Assembly (NCBI GenBank): GCA_002407845.1
Contig: DHPK01000033.1
Span: forward strand, 88,229-152,228
Reading direction: 5' to 3'
Length of the DNA stretch: 64,000 nt
Origin: Leptolinea sp. UBA5366
GTDB lineage: Bacteria; Chloroflexota; Anaerolineae; Anaerolineales; Anaerolineaceae
Every line of letters begins with the position of its first letter. Positions within the stretch are counted from its first letter, which is position 1. Of this stretch, positions 53,710 to 62,625 are shown in pieces. The notes beneath the pieces are model-generated. The model did no database searches. It was not told the DNA's origin and saw only the letters and a program-made list of their open reading frames with translations. A program made the translations under genes and the position numbers.

Positions 53710-54609
53710 TTAATAGTTAAAGTTAGTTGCTGATTTTTGTTCGAGTTTTATTGACTTCATACTGGCAATCATAATGATTGAGATGATCAGCAATAAAATG
53801 ACAGCAACCGCGGATGCGACACCATAAGCTTTATATGCGAATGCATATTTCCATATATAAAGTTCAAGAACCGATGTTTCGAATCCTGGGCCACCTCCGG
53901 TGAGGACATAAACGTAACCAAAGACACCCGTCAACATCGAAATAGCTTCATCAATAATAAAGAAAGATAATACTGGTTTTATCTGAGGAATCGTTACATA
54001 AACATGTTCCTGAAACCAGTTTGCTCCGTCTAATTTAGCCGCTTCATTGATTTCTTCTGGAAGCGAGAGCATTGCTGCTAAAATCAAGACGACTCCAAAT
54101 CCAAGCTCCCGCCAAATAATGACTGCCATCAAAGTGTAGATTGTGATTTTGGGGTTTCCAAGCCAATCTAAGGCGAGTTTTCCCAAGCCAACCTGATTTA
54201 AAACTGTGTTGAGAATTCCATTTTTTTCTAATATGTAAATGAATACAATGCCAATCACGACTGAAGGTAGGATAAAAGGTAAAAATACAACGCTTCTATA
54301 AAACTTCCAACCTTTAACGCGTTCATATAAAAAGATTGTTACAACTAATGCCAAGATCGTGATTATCGGAACAACTAATAAAAGCGTACCGTTGTTTTTT
54401 AATGATTTCCAGAAAATATAATCTGATTTAATAAATCTGTAGTTTTCAAGTCCAACGAAAACTTCATTTTCTCCTTGAATTGACATGAACGAGTAACGAA
54501 AAATGTTAATAATGGGATAAATGTATACGATAAAAACAATAATAATAACTGGCAATATGTATAAATAAGGTTCCCATTTTTTCATCGTGCGATTTTTATT
54601 TTTAATCAT
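53710..54609 (-). CDS. Carbohydrate ABC transporter permease, MalF family
   Basis: 299 aa with six helices. The EAA loop is E-A-A-K-L-D-G-A-N (about 188-196), followed by V-T-I-P-Q-I-K-P. The G-G-P-G-F-E-T motif near 240 is typical of MalF/UgpA permeases. The start at 54609 has GGAAAG upstream; an internal Met at residue 9 is also possible. Lies 65 bp after the binding-protein gene. Confidence 0.92.
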   Translation of the reverse strand: MIKNKNRTMKKWEPYLYILPVIIIVFIVYIYPIINIFRYSFMSIQGENEVFVGLENYRFIKSDYIFWKSLKNNGTLLLVVPIITILALVVTIFLYERVKGWKFYRSVVFLPFILPSVVIGIVFIYILEKNGILNTVLNQVGLGKLALDWLGNPKITIYTLMAVIIWRELGFGVVLILAAMLSLPEEINEAAKLDGANWFQEHVYVTIPQIKPVLSFFIIDEAISMLTGVFGYVYVLTGGGPGFETSVLELYIWKYAFAYKAYGVASAVAVILLLIISIIMIASMKSIKLEQKSATNFNY

Positions 54610-54674
54610 TTTTCAGCACTTTCCAAAAATGGCTCGGAAATTTCTAAATCAAATTTCCGAGCCATAGATAAAAA

Positions 54675-55985
54675 TTAATTCCAATTTTCGAAAGTTTTCA
54701 CTTCAGTCGGATTTTGTAATCTCCAAAGATCTAACGTTCTGCTAATTAGATTAATTGCTTCTTCAGCTGGCATTCCAGATGCTAACAACGAACCAGCTGG
54801 GCGGAGACCATCCATATCCATTTGAGTTGGAATAAAGTTTTCCAGCCAAACGTTCAACGGTGACAAGTTGAACTCTGCTAACTTTTTCTGGAGAGGATTT
54901 GTGATCTGTTCGACATTGTACCGGCTATCTGCGGGGACAACGCCAGTATGCTCATACCAGGAATTCAAGCGATCTTCCTTGTGAAGGAATTGAATGAAAT
55001 CAGCCGCTTCCTGAGGATATTTTGACCAGGAAGTAATGAAAAAGCTTGTTGACTGGGTCGCGTTATACGCATCAGCTAATTTGCCTTTTCCAAATTTTGG
55101 CGTCATCATTACACCAATTTTTTCCTCGCCCAATGCTTTAGCCCAAGCTGCAACGTTTCCATCCGTGCCCCATGCCATTGCAACCTTCTCCTGAGGGAAT
55201 AAATCCTGACCTTCAGGCATTCCCAAAGAACCGATATTATCGTTAAAATAGCCTTTCTTAATCATGTCTGCAATTTCATAAATCCAGCGGGTGTGCATTT
55301 CAGATTTATAGTCGGTTCTTCCAACAACTGCATCTTTAATATCATCTACCGAATCCAAGTCCTGCACGCCAATGTTTGCAAACATCCATGCGCCAAAAGC
55401 GCTTGCCTTTGCGCCGCCTGCCCCCAATGGTGTAATTCCAGCGGTTTTCAATTTTTCACAAGCTTCTAGGAATTCTTCCCATGTCTCGAACTGCGCATCG
55501 GGGTCTAACCCGGCTTGTTCAAATAATGCACGGTTATAAACAAGCGGAATTCCCATCAAATAGAGCGGAGCAGCCCAGACTTTCCCATCATATAAGTTCT
55601 CATTTGTATTGAGCCAATGAGACATTTCCTCTTCAGAAACATAATCACTGATTGGAAGAACAGCTCCTGACCAAACTTGCGATAAGACTGGAATCGTTGC
55701 CCATTGAGAAGCAATGTCGGGACCACTCTTTGACATTGCAGCAGTTGTGAAAGCACTAATCAAAGTGCTGGTTGACTGGGGAATGACATCCACCTTGATA
55801 TTTGGGTTTTCTGTTTCATATAACCCGACAGTTTCTTCCATCCATTTATTTGCGCCAGGGGCATCACTTTCCGCCCACCACCAAAAGGTTAATTTGATGG
55901 GATCGGTGTTCGATTGAGCAGAAACGACACTGGTACTTAATAATAAAGTTAGAAGTAATACAAACAATATGCCTTTATTTCTCAT
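54675..55985 (-). CDS. ABC transporter extracellular sugar-binding protein (family 1)
   Basis: 436 aa, exported: signal peptide (M-R-N-K-G, hydrophobic core, V-S-A-Q cleavage near residue 24). The mature N-terminus L-T-F-W-W-W-A-E-S-D is typical of sugar-binding proteins with aromatic ligand stacking. It is cotranscribed behind the GntR regulator, overlapping its stop by 4 nt (ATGA), an unusually tight regulator-transporter coupling. It feeds the two permeases downstream. Ligand unknown; the esterase in the operon suggests an acylated oligosaccharide. Confidence 0.92.
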   Translation of the reverse strand: MRNKGILFVLLLTLLLSTSVVSAQSNTDPIKLTFWWWAESDAPGANKWMEETVGLYETENPNIKVDVIPQSTSTLISAFTTAAMSKSGPDIASQWATIPVLSQVWSGAVLPISDYVSEEEMSHWLNTNENLYDGKVWAAPLYLMGIPLVYNRALFEQAGLDPDAQFETWEEFLEACEKLKTAGITPLGAGGAKASAFGAWMFANIGVQDLDSVDDIKDAVVGRTDYKSEMHTRWIYEIADMIKKGYFNDNIGSLGMPEGQDLFPQEKVAMAWGTDGNVAAWAKALGEEKIGVMMTPKFGKGKLADAYNATQSTSFFITSWSKYPQEAADFIQFLHKEDRLNSWYEHTGVVPADSRYNVEQITNPLQKKLAEFNLSPLNVWLENFIPTQMDMDGLRPAGSLLASGMPAEEAINLISRTLDLWRLQNPTEVKTFENWN

Positions 55986-56716
55986 ACTTTCCTCTTTTCA
56001 ATTTTTCCTTTATTTTTTTGATTTTTCGAAGAGACTTTACCGACTTTTTCTCCTTTCGACCTATTGCTAATCACATCATTAAGCAATGAAATTTTTGCTC
56101 GATTGAGATGTGAATCCATTTCGTTTTGCGCTCTTTTCGGGTCATGATCAGAGAGACTTTCCAAAATTCTCTGATGTTCAAATTGAACTTGGTTTATATT
56201 ATCTTCAGGTTTTTTATACCGAATTCGAGCCATTTGTGAATGAACATTTACATGCTGAAATGTTCTCATTATTCTCTCATTTTGCAACAAACCAATGATC
56301 GTTCTGTGAAATCTGTGATCAAGAAGTAGATATTGTTGATACATGCCTGAAGACTCCAGGTTTAATTCTGTTTCTTTCAATTCCTCAAGAATCCCCGCCA
56401 ATTTATTGATTTCTGCTGAAGTTATTTTTTCAGCTACCTGCCCAATGCAATAAACCTCTACTGCGATCCGCAAATCAAAAGCTTCCGAAATTTCCTCAAG
56501 GCTTAAATCAGTCACAAATGTTCCTGATCTTGGGAGGATAACGATTAAATCTTCCAAAGCTAATTGGTCAACAGCTTTTTTAAGAGGGGTGATGCTGATT
56601 CCCAATTGGATACTAATTTCTTTGATATTTAAACGTTGACCAGGCGGATATTCCTGGCTGATAATACGTTCCTTAATAATTTGGTATGCGGCATCACTCA
56701 AATTTGAATTCAGCAT
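55982..56716 (-). CDS. GntR-family transcriptional regulator, FadR/FCD subgroup
   Basis: 244 aa. The winged helix-turn-helix (about 10-70) has the typical R-I-I-S-Q-E-Y-P-P-G-Q-R-L-N start and a recognition-helix region G-I-S-I-T-P-L-K-K-A. The C-terminal all-helical FCD domain (about 85-215) includes E-A-F-D-L-R-I-A-V-E and the late H-x-x-H/H-x-x-I pattern. A basic Lys-rich tail of about 20 residues follows. It is the first gene of the importer operon. An IS element lies about 120 bp upstream. Confidence 0.9.
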   Translation of the reverse strand: MLNSNLSDAAYQIIKERIISQEYPPGQRLNIKEISIQLGISITPLKKAVDQLALEDLIVILPRSGTFVTDLSLEEISEAFDLRIAVEVYCIGQVAEKITSAEINKLAGILEELKETELNLESSGMYQQYLLLDHRFHRTIIGLLQNERIMRTFQHVNVHSQMARIRYKKPEDNINQVQFEHQRILESLSDHDPKRAQNEMDSHLNRAKISLLNDVISNRSKGEKVGKVSSKNQKNKGKIEKRKV

Positions 56717-56757
56717 TTAACTACCTGTATATTTACGACGAATTATGAGAAAAAGTT

Positions 56758-56775
56758 AAACTGATATTTCAGTTT
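56758..56775. promoter_or_regulatory. Candidate GntR operator upstream of the importer operon
   Basis: AAACTGA-TATT-TCAGTTT is a perfect 7-bp inverted repeat with a 4-bp spacer, about 40 bp upstream of the regulator start. It overlaps the palindrome AGTTTAAACT. Assignment is inference from position. Confidence 0.4.
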
Positions 56776-56823
56776 AAACTACTTATATCTTGCTTATCAT
56801 TAAATGTCAATGTGCATTTTGGT

Positions 56824-56835
56824 AGATTATTTGTA
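56824..56835 (+). repeat. Flanking direct repeat of the IS element, left
   Basis: AGATTATTTGTA, identical to 57925-57936. Consistent with a target-site duplication, although a few bases lie between each repeat and the terminal inverted repeats. Confidence 0.6.
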
Positions 56836-56836
56836 T

Positions 56837-57920
56837 TACTAGGTATCTCCATTTACAGTCTTATTGGCAAACAAATTGATCGTATCCAAAGGTCGGCGTC
56901 CCATATTGCGATAGCCCTGGTGCGGCCGCTCCGTGTTGTAATGGACGAGCCATTTATCTAGGTCATCCTGAAGCGATTCAACAGATTCATAGAACTTGGT
57001 ACGAAAGGCCGTCCTGAAGAATTCATCCAGAACAGTTCTGTTGAATCGTTCCACAAACCCATTGGTCTGGGGTCTCCTTACCCTTGTCGTACGATGCTCA
57101 ATATCATTGAGAGACAGGTAGAGCTCATAGGGATGGGTTTCTTTGCCACAGAACTCTCTGCCATTGTCTGTGATCACTGCGGTAACTTCAAGCCCAAGAT
57201 CTTCATAGAAAGGTAAAGCATTATTATGCAGGACTGCCACGGCTGCTTCTGGCTGTTTGGATGTGTGCAGGAATCCAAAGGCATAACTGCCAAAGGTGTC
57301 TACCACGGCATGCAGATAGACTCTGCCCACTCCTTTGAGAACACCAACGTAAAAAGTGTCCTGCGATAGCAATTCGCCTGGTTTGCTGCTCTCCACATGC
57401 CTTTCCCTGAAGCATGGATTGGCTTTTTCAATTTGAGCTACTTGTTCTGGTGTTAATTCAATGGCATGTTGTGCTGCTTTTTCTTCCAGCTTCAACAATC
57501 TTTCATAGCGGCTCGCCATGCCGTGTTTGATCAAAATATTCTGGATTGTTGGAGAACTAATCGTAATCCCCTCTAGTTTTAGCATACTGCTCAGTTTCAC
57601 ACATCCCCAGGTTGGATGGTCCAGACTAACAGCAAGTAATCGTTCTACTTCCTCTGGTGGGGTTGTGAATGGGTGAGTTTTATGGATTGGCGGGAGGTCT
57701 TTCAATCCTTCCAATCCATGTGTCTGGAAACGTCGTTTGTATTCATAGAACTGAGTTCTGGATACGTCCTTGATCCTGCAAGCTTCACTCACATTCCCAA
57801 GTGTCTGTGCCAGTTCCAGAACACTCAACTTCTGCCGTGCTACTTTCTCGTCTGCATTCATGTTTGCTCTCCTTGGTCATTCTATCATTCTTTATGAATA
57901 GTTAGGAGAGATACCTAGTA
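56837..57920 (-). mobile_element. IS481-type insertion sequence
   Basis: About 1.08 kb carrying one transposase gene. Both ends carry the 13-bp inverted repeat TACTAGGTATCTC (56837-56849, and its complement at 57908-57920). 12-bp direct repeats lie just outside. The element has intact ends and an intact transposase and appears recently active. It separates the GntR-led operon from its original upstream sequence. Confidence 0.8.
56839..57861 (-). CDS. IS481-family transposase
   Basis: 340 aa DDE recombinase. An N-terminal helix-turn-helix of the Helix-turn-helix 28 type (about 10-55, with N-V-S-E-A-C-R-I and S-R-T-Q-F-Y-E-Y) is followed by an rve integrase core. The catalytic triad is visible as the Asp in S-Q-D-T-F (about 166), the Asp in I-T-D-N-G-R-E-F (about 231) and the Glu in F-V-E-R-F-N-R (about 268). 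The C-terminus has the H-Y-N-T-E-R-P-H-Q-G motif. Full length, no frameshift. AAGGAG precedes the ATG at 57861. Confidence 0.93.
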   Translation of the reverse strand: MNADEKVARQKLSVLELAQTLGNVSEACRIKDVSRTQFYEYKRRFQTHGLEGLKDLPPIHKTHPFTTPPEEVERLLAVSLDHPTWGCVKLSSMLKLEGITISSPTIQNILIKHGMASRYERLLKLEEKAAQHAIELTPEQVAQIEKANPCFRERHVESSKPGELLSQDTFYVGVLKGVGRVYLHAVVDTFGSYAFGFLHTSKQPEAAVAVLHNNALPFYEDLGLEVTAVITDNGREFCGKETHPYELYLSLNDIEHRTTRVRRPQTNGFVERFNRTVLDEFFRTAFRTKFYESVESLQDDLDKWLVHYNTERPHQGYRNMGRRPLDTINLFANKTVNGDT

Positions 57921-57924
57921 GTAC

Positions 57925-57936
57925 AGATTATTTGTA
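57925..57936 (+). repeat. Flanking direct repeat of the IS element, right
   Basis: AGATTATTTGTA, identical to 56824-56835. Confidence 0.6.
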
Positions 57937-58077
57937 CTGTTAAAGAAATAGTTTATTTGGATATTTATTGATATGAATAACAATAATTTTATAAATATAA
58001 ATGAATTATTTATAGTGGAATACTCTCAAAAATCAGTTTTTTATACTTCAGACAGTGTAAAGATAATTTTAAGACAA

Positions 58078-58111
58078 TCAGGAATCTGCAATCACGCATG
58101 CAGATTCCTGA
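58078..58111 (-). terminator. Hairpin downstream of the S9 peptidase gene
   Basis: TCAGGAATCTGCA and TGCAGATTCCTGA form a perfect 13-bp stem with an 8-nt loop. On the minus strand it is followed by TTGTCTTAAAATT, so termination may be partial. It lies inside the A+T-rich block, between the block's right end and its importer genes. Confidence 0.6.
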
Positions 58112-58155
58112 CGGAAAATTTGAAGAGCATTTACGCCAAATAAAAAGCAATTAAA

Positions 58156-60003
58156 TCACAGCAAATATTGCCGGGCAAAGTCGGACACAGTCTTGAGATA
58201 ATCGCTGACCGTTTCCGGGCTGCGGAAACCATGCCCTTCGTTTTCATAAAGACGATAAACGAATGGACTTTTCAGTCTGGATATGAGCGCTTCAGATTGC
58301 GATGGAAGCACGACCGGATCGTTCTTGCCCTGAAAAACAGCCAGCGGCGCCTGAATTTTTTCGACGTGCCGAATGGGAGACAACTCATCATATTTAACTC
58401 TGGCTTCCGGCAGCGGTCCAACCAGCGAATCGGTATAGTGCTGTTCCAATTTGTGCGTGTCAACTGCCAGACTGTAGAGGTCGGCAACGCCATAGCGGGA
58501 AATGCCCGCTCTGAACGCGTCAGGGAACTGGATCAAGGCGTTCAAAACGGTGTAACCGCCGGCACTTCCACCGAGAATGATCAATCGTTCGCGATCGGCC
58601 AATCCCAGCCCGCCGATGCAGTTTGCACCGCTGACCGCGTCCTGAACATCAAAAAATCCCCAGTTGCCATTCAGGCTGATTAAATATTTCGATCCATAAC
58701 CGCTGCTGCCGCGGTAATTCACTTCCAGCCAGCCGTATCCGCGGGAGGTGAAATATTGAATTTCCGGTGAAAGCCTCAGGTCATGTTTGCCCGTTGGCCC
58801 GCCATGGATGTTCACAAAAGCCGGCGGCAGCCCGACCCAGCCGTAGTTTGGATTTACCGGCGGGTAATAGACGCCGTAAACGGTTGATCCATCAAAGGTT
58901 TCCCAAGAGATTTCGCGTGGAATTGATAGATAGGCCTGATCCGGAAGCCTTTCTCCGAGTCGATAGACAGTTTGATAACCGTTTTCAGTCCGAACGATTA
59001 CCTGTGTCTGAGCAGCAGGGCTTGCTGCAACGGCGGCAATTTGACCGCTTTCAGAAACGGCGACTGTGTCGAAGACAGTGAAGTCCGGCAAATCGATTTT
59101 TTCAATTTCAGCATTCGCGAGCGTGACCAGACAAATGTCGCTGCGGGTGCCACGGATTCGCAGGAAGACGATGCGGTCCCCCTTCGGCATCCAGTCATAG
59201 GTCTGAACGCCCTGTGCGAATGCCGGGATCGTCAATTCAAAACCGGAACCATGAATCAGCCTGCGCTCCGTTCCACTCTCCAGATCAAACAGCACCAGAT
59301 CTTCCCATTCACCATTGCCGCGAATAAAAGCCAGCGTTTGTCCGTCCGGAGAAAAGCGAGGCTGTGAAGCTGCATGACCGATTGACCCTGCCAGCTGTTT
59401 GACTGAGGCAATTGCCGCTGTTTCAGGATCAAGCTCCGCAATCATAACCCGCGCTGATTCCCATGGCATGTGCGGATGATCCCACTCTGCCCAAGCGAAG
59501 TGTTTGCCGTCTGGTGACCAATCAGGCTGCATGTAAAAATCTGCCCCTTGAATCCAAATCTGAGGCCAGCTGCGTTTTTCGAGATTCAGCAGTGCGATTT
59601 GGTCATCTTTTCCGTCGCTGGCGACGAATGCCAGGAACCGTCCGTTCGGGCTGATGGCGGGAGAAGCTGTCTGATAGAGGTCCTGTGTCAGTCTGCGTGG
59701 AGATGCCATCTCTCGCTCGATTTGCTGCAGCCCCTGCTTTCCTGCACAAAAAACAATACTGTCGTTGCTGCAGATGAAGTCTCCGCCGCCATAACCGACA
59801 GTGCCGCCGACCGGCAGCTGTCCGTTCAGCTTCTTCAGACCGGCTGACTGTGAAAAAGAATAAAGAAAGGATTCTCCTTCCAGCATTCCAGAGAAAATCA
59901 GCCGGTCTGAAGTGTCCCATTTTAGTCCGTTCAGTCTGCCGCGGCTGGCTGCAAAAGTTTCGTCTATCGGGCTGAGCCATAACCCGTAAGGTATCTGTTT
60001 CAT
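58156..60003 (-). CDS. S9-family (acylaminoacyl-peptidase-like) peptidase
   Basis: 615 aa, cytoplasmic. An N-terminal WD40-like beta-propeller (about 1-350) is followed by an alpha/beta-hydrolase domain with G-G-S-A-G-G (nucleophile about Ser480), N-D-P-V (Asp about 562) and E-N-E-G-H-G-F (His about 591). It cleaves short peptides, probably from imported oligopeptides. GGGAG precedes the ATG. Its last ~100 bp also exist as a degenerate copy 7.6 kb away (50508-50611), indicating that the gene's original 3' end was displaced by an insertion and replaced by an equivalent sequence. Confidence 0.92.
   Translation of the reverse strand: MKQIPYGLWLSPIDETFAASRGRLNGLKWDTSDRLIFSGMLEGESFLYSFSQSAGLKKLNGQLPVGGTVGYGGGDFICSNDSIVFCAGKQGLQQIEREMASPRRLTQDLYQTASPAISPNGRFLAFVASDGKDDQIALLNLEKRSWPQIWIQGADFYMQPDWSPDGKHFAWAEWDHPHMPWESARVMIAELDPETAAIASVKQLAGSIGHAASQPRFSPDGQTLAFIRGNGEWEDLVLFDLESGTERRLIHGSGFELTIPAFAQGVQTYDWMPKGDRIVFLRIRGTRSDICLVTLANAEIEKIDLPDFTVFDTVAVSESGQIAAVAASPAAQTQVIVRTENGYQTVYRLGERLPDQAYLSIPREISWETFDGSTVYGVYYPPVNPNYGWVGLPPAFVNIHGGPTGKHDLRLSPEIQYFTSRGYGWLEVNYRGSSGYGSKYLISLNGNWGFFDVQDAVSGANCIGGLGLADRERLIILGGSAGGYTVLNALIQFPDAFRAGISRYGVADLYSLAVDTHKLEQHYTDSLVGPLPEARVKYDELSPIRHVEKIQAPLAVFQGKNDPVVLPSQSEALISRLKSPFVYRLYENEGHGFRSPETVSDYLKTVSDFARQYLL
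58159..58260 (+). repeat. Direct repeat, right copy (inside the intact peptidase gene)
   Basis: Starts CAGCAAATATTGCCGGGC and matches 50511-50611 at about 93%. It covers the 3' end of the functional peptidase gene including the catalytic His codon. Confidence 0.85.
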
Positions 60004-60140
60004 TTGGGTTCTCCCTTGAGGTTCAAAATTCGGTCACGCTCTTATAATCATACCTGCAACAAACCAGGTCGAGCAAGCGGATAGTTTGGGCTCGATACGG
60101 CTGCTGAACCGGTTTTCTTGCGCAATGGGTTCTTAAACGA

Positions 60141-60168
60141 AAAAGTGCCCCTGAAAAAGGAGCACTTT
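60141..60168 (-). terminator. Intrinsic terminator of the rplJ-rplL operon
   Basis: On the minus strand, AAAGTGC and GCACTTT pair with two further pairs and one mismatch, followed by a T-rich run. Confidence 0.85.
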
Positions 60169-60185
60169 CATTGTTGAATAAAAAC

Positions 60186-60575
60186 TTAGGCAGCCGGTTT
60201 AACTTCGACAGCAGCGCCAGCAGCTTCGAGTTTACCTTTTGCGTCGTTGGCTGCGTCTTTTCCGACTGCGGAGAGGACTTTTGAACCAGCGGTTTCAGCC
60301 ATCTGTTTCGCTTCGACCAGACCGAGGTTGGTCAGAACGCGGATAACTTTGATGGTTTCGATTTTCTTCGGGCCGGCGTCTTTGATGATGACATCAAATT
60401 CAGTGGCTTCTTCAACCGGGGCAGCAGCTTCAGCAGCAGCGCCGCCAACAGCCGCAACAGCGACCGGAGCGGCTGCGGAGACGCCCCATTTTTCTTCAAG
60501 TGTTTTTACCAATTCGGAAGCTTCCAAAACGCTCAGGGCGCTCAGTTCTTCAACAAGTTTTTCAATATTAGCCAT
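60186..60575 (-). CDS. rplL: 50S ribosomal protein L7/L12
   Basis: 129 aa stalk protein that recruits translation factors to the ribosome. The N-terminal dimerisation domain (1-35), an Ala/Val-rich hinge (36-55) and the C-terminal factor-binding domain with [15 protein letters not shown] (about 66-80) are all intact. AGGAG precedes the ATG. It follows rplJ by 51 bp. Confidence 0.97.
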   Translation of the reverse strand: MANIEKLVEELSALSVLEASELVKTLEEKWGVSAAAPVAVAAVGGAAAEAAAPVEEATEFDVIIKDAGPKKIETIKVIRVLTNLGLVEAKQMAETAGSKVLSAVGKDAANDAKGKLEAAGAAVEVKPAA

Positions 60576-60626
60576 TTCTTAAAACTCCTAATTTATTTTC
60601 TTTAATTTTGTTTTTCAATAAACCTG

Positions 60627-61151
60627 TCAGGCAGCCGCTGTTTCTTCTTTTGAAACGTGAGCCTGAACGACTGCGGCTACCGAGCGTCCCGGTTCCGCGA
60701 TTACACGGGCGAGTTGAGATGCAGGAGCCAGGATCGTTCCCAGCAGCTTGGCGCGCATGACTGGCAGCGGCGGCAAACTTGCCAATGCTTTGATCTGCTC
60801 CGCACTGATTTGATTTTTATCAAGGAAACCGCCTTTAATCGTGAAGGTTCCGTCCTTTGCAAGATCCGAAAAGACTTTCGCCATTGCTGCGGCATCGTTG
60901 AATGCAAATCCGACCAATGATGTCCCGGTCAGTTCTTCCTTCTCATATGATTCCTGATCGAGCACCCGCATCATCAGGGTGTTCTTCACAACATGGATTT
61001 CACCGCCAGCTTCTCGGGCTTTGGCACGAATGCTGTCGATAACAGGCATGGACATCTTGCTGTATTCAAGCATGTACACTGCCTGGCTGTTTTGAAGCCA
61101 ATTGGAATACTGCTTCATCATCTCATTCTTAGTTGATTTCGTGAATGCCAA
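60627..61151 (-). CDS. rplJ: 50S ribosomal protein L10
   Basis: 174 aa base of the ribosomal stalk. Typical features: A-F-T-K-S-T-K-N near the start, V-V-K-N-T-L-M near residue 55, and G-G-F-L-D-K (about 111). Its C-terminal helix binds L7/L12 dimers. The 195-bp leader before it contains an attenuator, as usual for the autogenously controlled L10 operon. Start ATG at 61151 with GGAGG upstream. Confidence 0.96.
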   Translation of the reverse strand: MAFTKSTKNEMMKQYSNWLQNSQAVYMLEYSKMSMPVIDSIRAKAREAGGEIHVVKNTLMMRVLDQESYEKEELTGTSLVGFAFNDAAAMAKVFSDLAKDGTFTIKGGFLDKNQISAEQIKALASLPPLPVMRAKLLGTILAPASQLARVIAEPGRSVAAVVQAHVSKEETAAA

Positions 61152-61181
61152 TGATTAATTCCTCCTTCCCTCAATATTTAC

Positions 61182-61218
61182 AAAAAAAGTCTTTGCCGCA
61201 ATCCGCGCAGCAAAGACT
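61182..61218 (-). promoter_or_regulatory. L10-leader transcription attenuator
   Basis: On the minus strand, AGTCTTTGC and GCAAAGACT form a 9-bp stem followed by seven T, directly before rplJ. Such terminators in L10 leaders let L10 or L10-L12 control its own operon. The upstream half of the leader (to 61346) has further G+C-rich pairing that may form the protein-binding fold. Confidence 0.75.
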
Positions 61219-61346
61219 CCTGATCATCAAGGATGAAAATTTGTCATTCGCCTCGGCGGGATATTAAGCCTTGCGGCACCGGCTGTCTTAAGTGAACGAA
61301 TCTATTTTACTCGATTATTCGATATAACCGATCAATCTTCTGACAC

Positions 61347-62066
61347 TTACTCCATCGGCTCCAAACCCTGTAGAGCAGCGGAATCAATTCTGATTCCAGG
61401 CCCCATGGTCGAAGTCAGGGTGATTTTCTTGACATACGTTCCCTTCGCACCGGCTGGTTTTGCTTTGCGGATTGCATCCAGGAATGCTGAAAGGTTTTCA
61501 TAAAGTGCTTTCAGTTCGAAAGAAGATTTTCCGATCGGGGCATGAATGTTGGCTGATTTATCCAGTCTGAATTCAACCCGGCCAGCTTTAGCTTCTTTGA
61601 TTACGCGCGGCAGTTCATCAGCTGTGACAACTGTTCCAGCTTTCGGATTCGGCATCAAACCGCGGGGACCCAAAACGCGCCCGAGTTTACCGGCTTTCCC
61701 CATCATGTCAGGGGTCGCGATTGCGACATCAAAATCGGTAAAGCCCTGCTGAATCTTGGTGATCCATTCATCGCTGTCAGCGACGAAATCTGCGCCGCCT
61801 TCTTCAGCTTTCGCAACGCCTTCGCCCTGGGCGAAGACCAACACGCGGACGTTCTTGCCCAAACCGTTGGGCAGAACAACCACATCGCGAACCTGCTGAT
61901 CCGCCTGGCGCGGGTCAAGACCCATGCGCAGATGAATTTCGATGGTTGAATCAAATTTGGTGATGCTGGTTTCTTTTGCCAGTTTGATTGCGTCTTGCGC
62001 GGAATAGGTGATCTGGGGATCTACTTTCTTCTGAGCTTCGAGAAATTTCTTTCCGTGTTTCGCCAT
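61347..62066 (-). CDS. rplA: 50S ribosomal protein L1
   Basis: 239 aa. The [16 protein letters not shown] stretch, the [18 protein letters not shown] motif (about 130-147) and the C-terminal [10 protein letters not shown] are all diagnostic. L1 binds 23S rRNA at the E-site stalk and usually represses its own rplK-rplA message. AAGGAG precedes the ATG. Confidence 0.97.
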   Translation of the reverse strand: MAKHGKKFLEAQKKVDPQITYSAQDAIKLAKETSITKFDSTIEIHLRMGLDPRQADQQVRDVVVLPNGLGKNVRVLVFAQGEGVAKAEEGGADFVADSDEWITKIQQGFTDFDVAIATPDMMGKAGKLGRVLGPRGLMPNPKAGTVVTADELPRVIKEAKAGRVEFRLDKSANIHAPIGKSSFELKALYENLSAFLDAIRKAKPAGAKGTYVKKITLTSTMGPGIRIDSAALQGLEPME

Positions 62067-62117
62067 TTATAACTCCTTGTGGTTTTAACGAGCGCGATAA
62101 CGCTCTCCCACGCTTGT

Positions 62118-62543
62118 CTAATCTACTACCTGAATACCCATGTTGCGGGCAGTGCCTTCGATTTGCTTCATGGCACCTTCAATGTCAATCGCGTTCGTGT
62201 CCTGGAGCTTGGTTGCGGCGATTTCGCGAACCTGTGCCCGGGTGATCTTACCGACTTTCCCCTTGCTGCCATCCGCGGCGGCAGTTTCGATGCCTGCGGC
62301 GCGTTTGATCATGAATGGGGCGGGCGGTGTTTTCAGGATGAACGTAAATGATCCGTCTGAATAGACCGTGATTTCTGCAGGAACAATTTCACCGACACGG
62401 GTTTGCGTGCGGGCATTATATTCCTTGACGAACGCCATGATGTTGATTCCATGGCCTGCCAGCGCAGGTCCTACCGGAGGGGCAGGATTGGCTTTGCCGG
62501 CATTCAAATTTAACTTCACAATTGCTTTTATTTTCTTTGCCAC
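62118..62543 (-). CDS. rplK: 50S ribosomal protein L11
   Basis: 141 aa. Diagnostic N-terminal [15 protein letters not shown] (about 15-29) and C-terminal rRNA-binding domain with T-A-x-G-x-K-G-K variant around 92-97. L11 forms the GTPase-associated centre with 23S rRNA. The start codon is GTG at 62543, with GGAGT upstream; no ATG is available at the conserved position. A hairpin separates it from nusG. Confidence 0.97.
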   Translation of the reverse strand: MAKKIKAIVKLNLNAGKANPAPPVGPALAGHGINIMAFVKEYNARTQTRVGEIVPAEITVYSDGSFTFILKTPPAPFMIKRAAGIETAAADGSKGKVGKITRAQVREIAATKLQDTNAIDIEGAMKQIEGTARNMGIQVVD

Positions 62544-62589
62544 AATAGACTCCTTCGTGGTGCTAGCGGATACGATCCTTCCACAAAAA

Positions 62590-62613
62590 TAAAGGAAACC
62601 GCGAGCGGATTCC
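62590..62613 (-). terminator. Attenuator-like hairpin between nusG and rplK
   Basis: On the minus strand, GGAATCCGC and GCGGTTTCC pair around a 2-nt loop (one mismatch), followed by TTTATTTTT. Partial termination here would uncouple rplK-rplA from secE-nusG. Confidence 0.65.
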
Positions 62614-62625
62614 TCTCTTCACGTA

